DNA from: Bacillota bacterium
Lineage (GTDB): Bacteria > Bacillota > Clostridia > Acetivibrionales > DTU013
Reading direction: 5' to 3'
Assembly: GCA_023435305.1 (NCBI GenBank)
Contig: JAEYRV010000026.1
Location: forward strand, 1 to 13,060
DNA length: 13,060 nucleotides
Part shown: piece by piece, positions 12,971-13,060 of the stretch
Layout: every line of letters starts with the position of its first letter
Position numbering within the stretch: position 1 is the first letter of the stretch
Notes under the pieces: generated by a model
Database searches by the model: none
What the model saw: the letters and a program-made list of their open reading frames with translations, nothing else
Told to the model about the DNA's origin: nothing
Translations under genes and position numbers: made by a program

Positions 12971-13060
12971 GGGGTCAGGCTTGAATTATTCCTTTACTTT
13001 CGGGGTCAGGCTTGAATTATTCCTTTATTCACCCAAGTGAATAAAGGAATAATTCAAGCC
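12971..13060. repeat. Repeat cluster II: near-identical copy of cluster I, cut by the window end
   Basis: Plus copies start at 12971 and 13002 (period 31, as in cluster I), followed by an inverted copy from 13037 that runs off the window. The second and third copies pair as a long hairpin around the loop CCAA (13033-13036). Over the 90 bases shared with cluster I there are only two differences: one substitution in the first copy and one extra C in the loop. It has the same orientation as cluster I, 2434 bases away. Confidence 0.9.

Overview
The window looks like chromosomal DNA of an anaerobic, motile, Gram-positive-type bacterium, most likely class Clostridia (Bacillota). The reasons are a moderately AT-rich base composition, strong AGGAGG-type ribosome binding sites before most genes, a class A flavodiiron protein beside a bacteriohemerythrin, an S-layer-homology (SLH) secreted protein, and Firmicutes-like chemotaxis proteins. 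No rRNA, tRNA or CRISPR array is visible, and I cannot name a genus from the sequence.

Left part (1-3600). Bases 1-165 look like the right end of an IS200/IS605-type element, with the structured RNA tail (omega-RNA-like) that normally overlaps the 3' end of tnpB. A strong extended -10 promoter starts only about 12 bases beyond that end and reads into fprA (flavodiiron protein, 340-1560). fprA converges on a minus-strand bacteriohemerythrin gene (1630-2031), and the two share a terminator hairpin. Both products handle O2 or NO through diiron sites. The hemerythrin has Gln where a conserved His iron ligand is expected. Divergent from it is a secreted protein with three SLH repeats (2327-3508), closed by a strong terminator.

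Middle part (3600-10533). A six-gene chemotaxis operon runs on the plus strand: cheY, cheA, cheW, an MCP gene, cheR and cheB. It encodes a receptor, a coupling protein, the histidine kinase, two response regulators (CheY and the receiver domain of CheB) and the methylation/demethylation pair. No cheC, cheD, cheV or flagellar gene lies in the window. The 91-base gap before cheR can fold into mutually exclusive hairpins ending at the GTG start codon.

Right part (10534-13060). This is an accessory region bounded by two nearly identical clusters of a short GGGGTCAGGCTTGAATTATT repeat. They begin 3 and 5 bases after the stop codons of cheB and of the last gene. Each contains two direct copies plus an inverted copy that together make a very long hairpin. 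Between them lie an unrelated family of degenerate foldback repeats (10701-11080), in which two units show a compensatory base-pair change, a VOC/glyoxalase-like gene, and a two-gene operon of an XRE-type regulator with a probable effector-binding domain and an FMN-type split-barrel protein. The clusters and the foldback family are the least explained structures here and are the best candidates for an undescribed element. No transposase that could mobilise them is present in the window.
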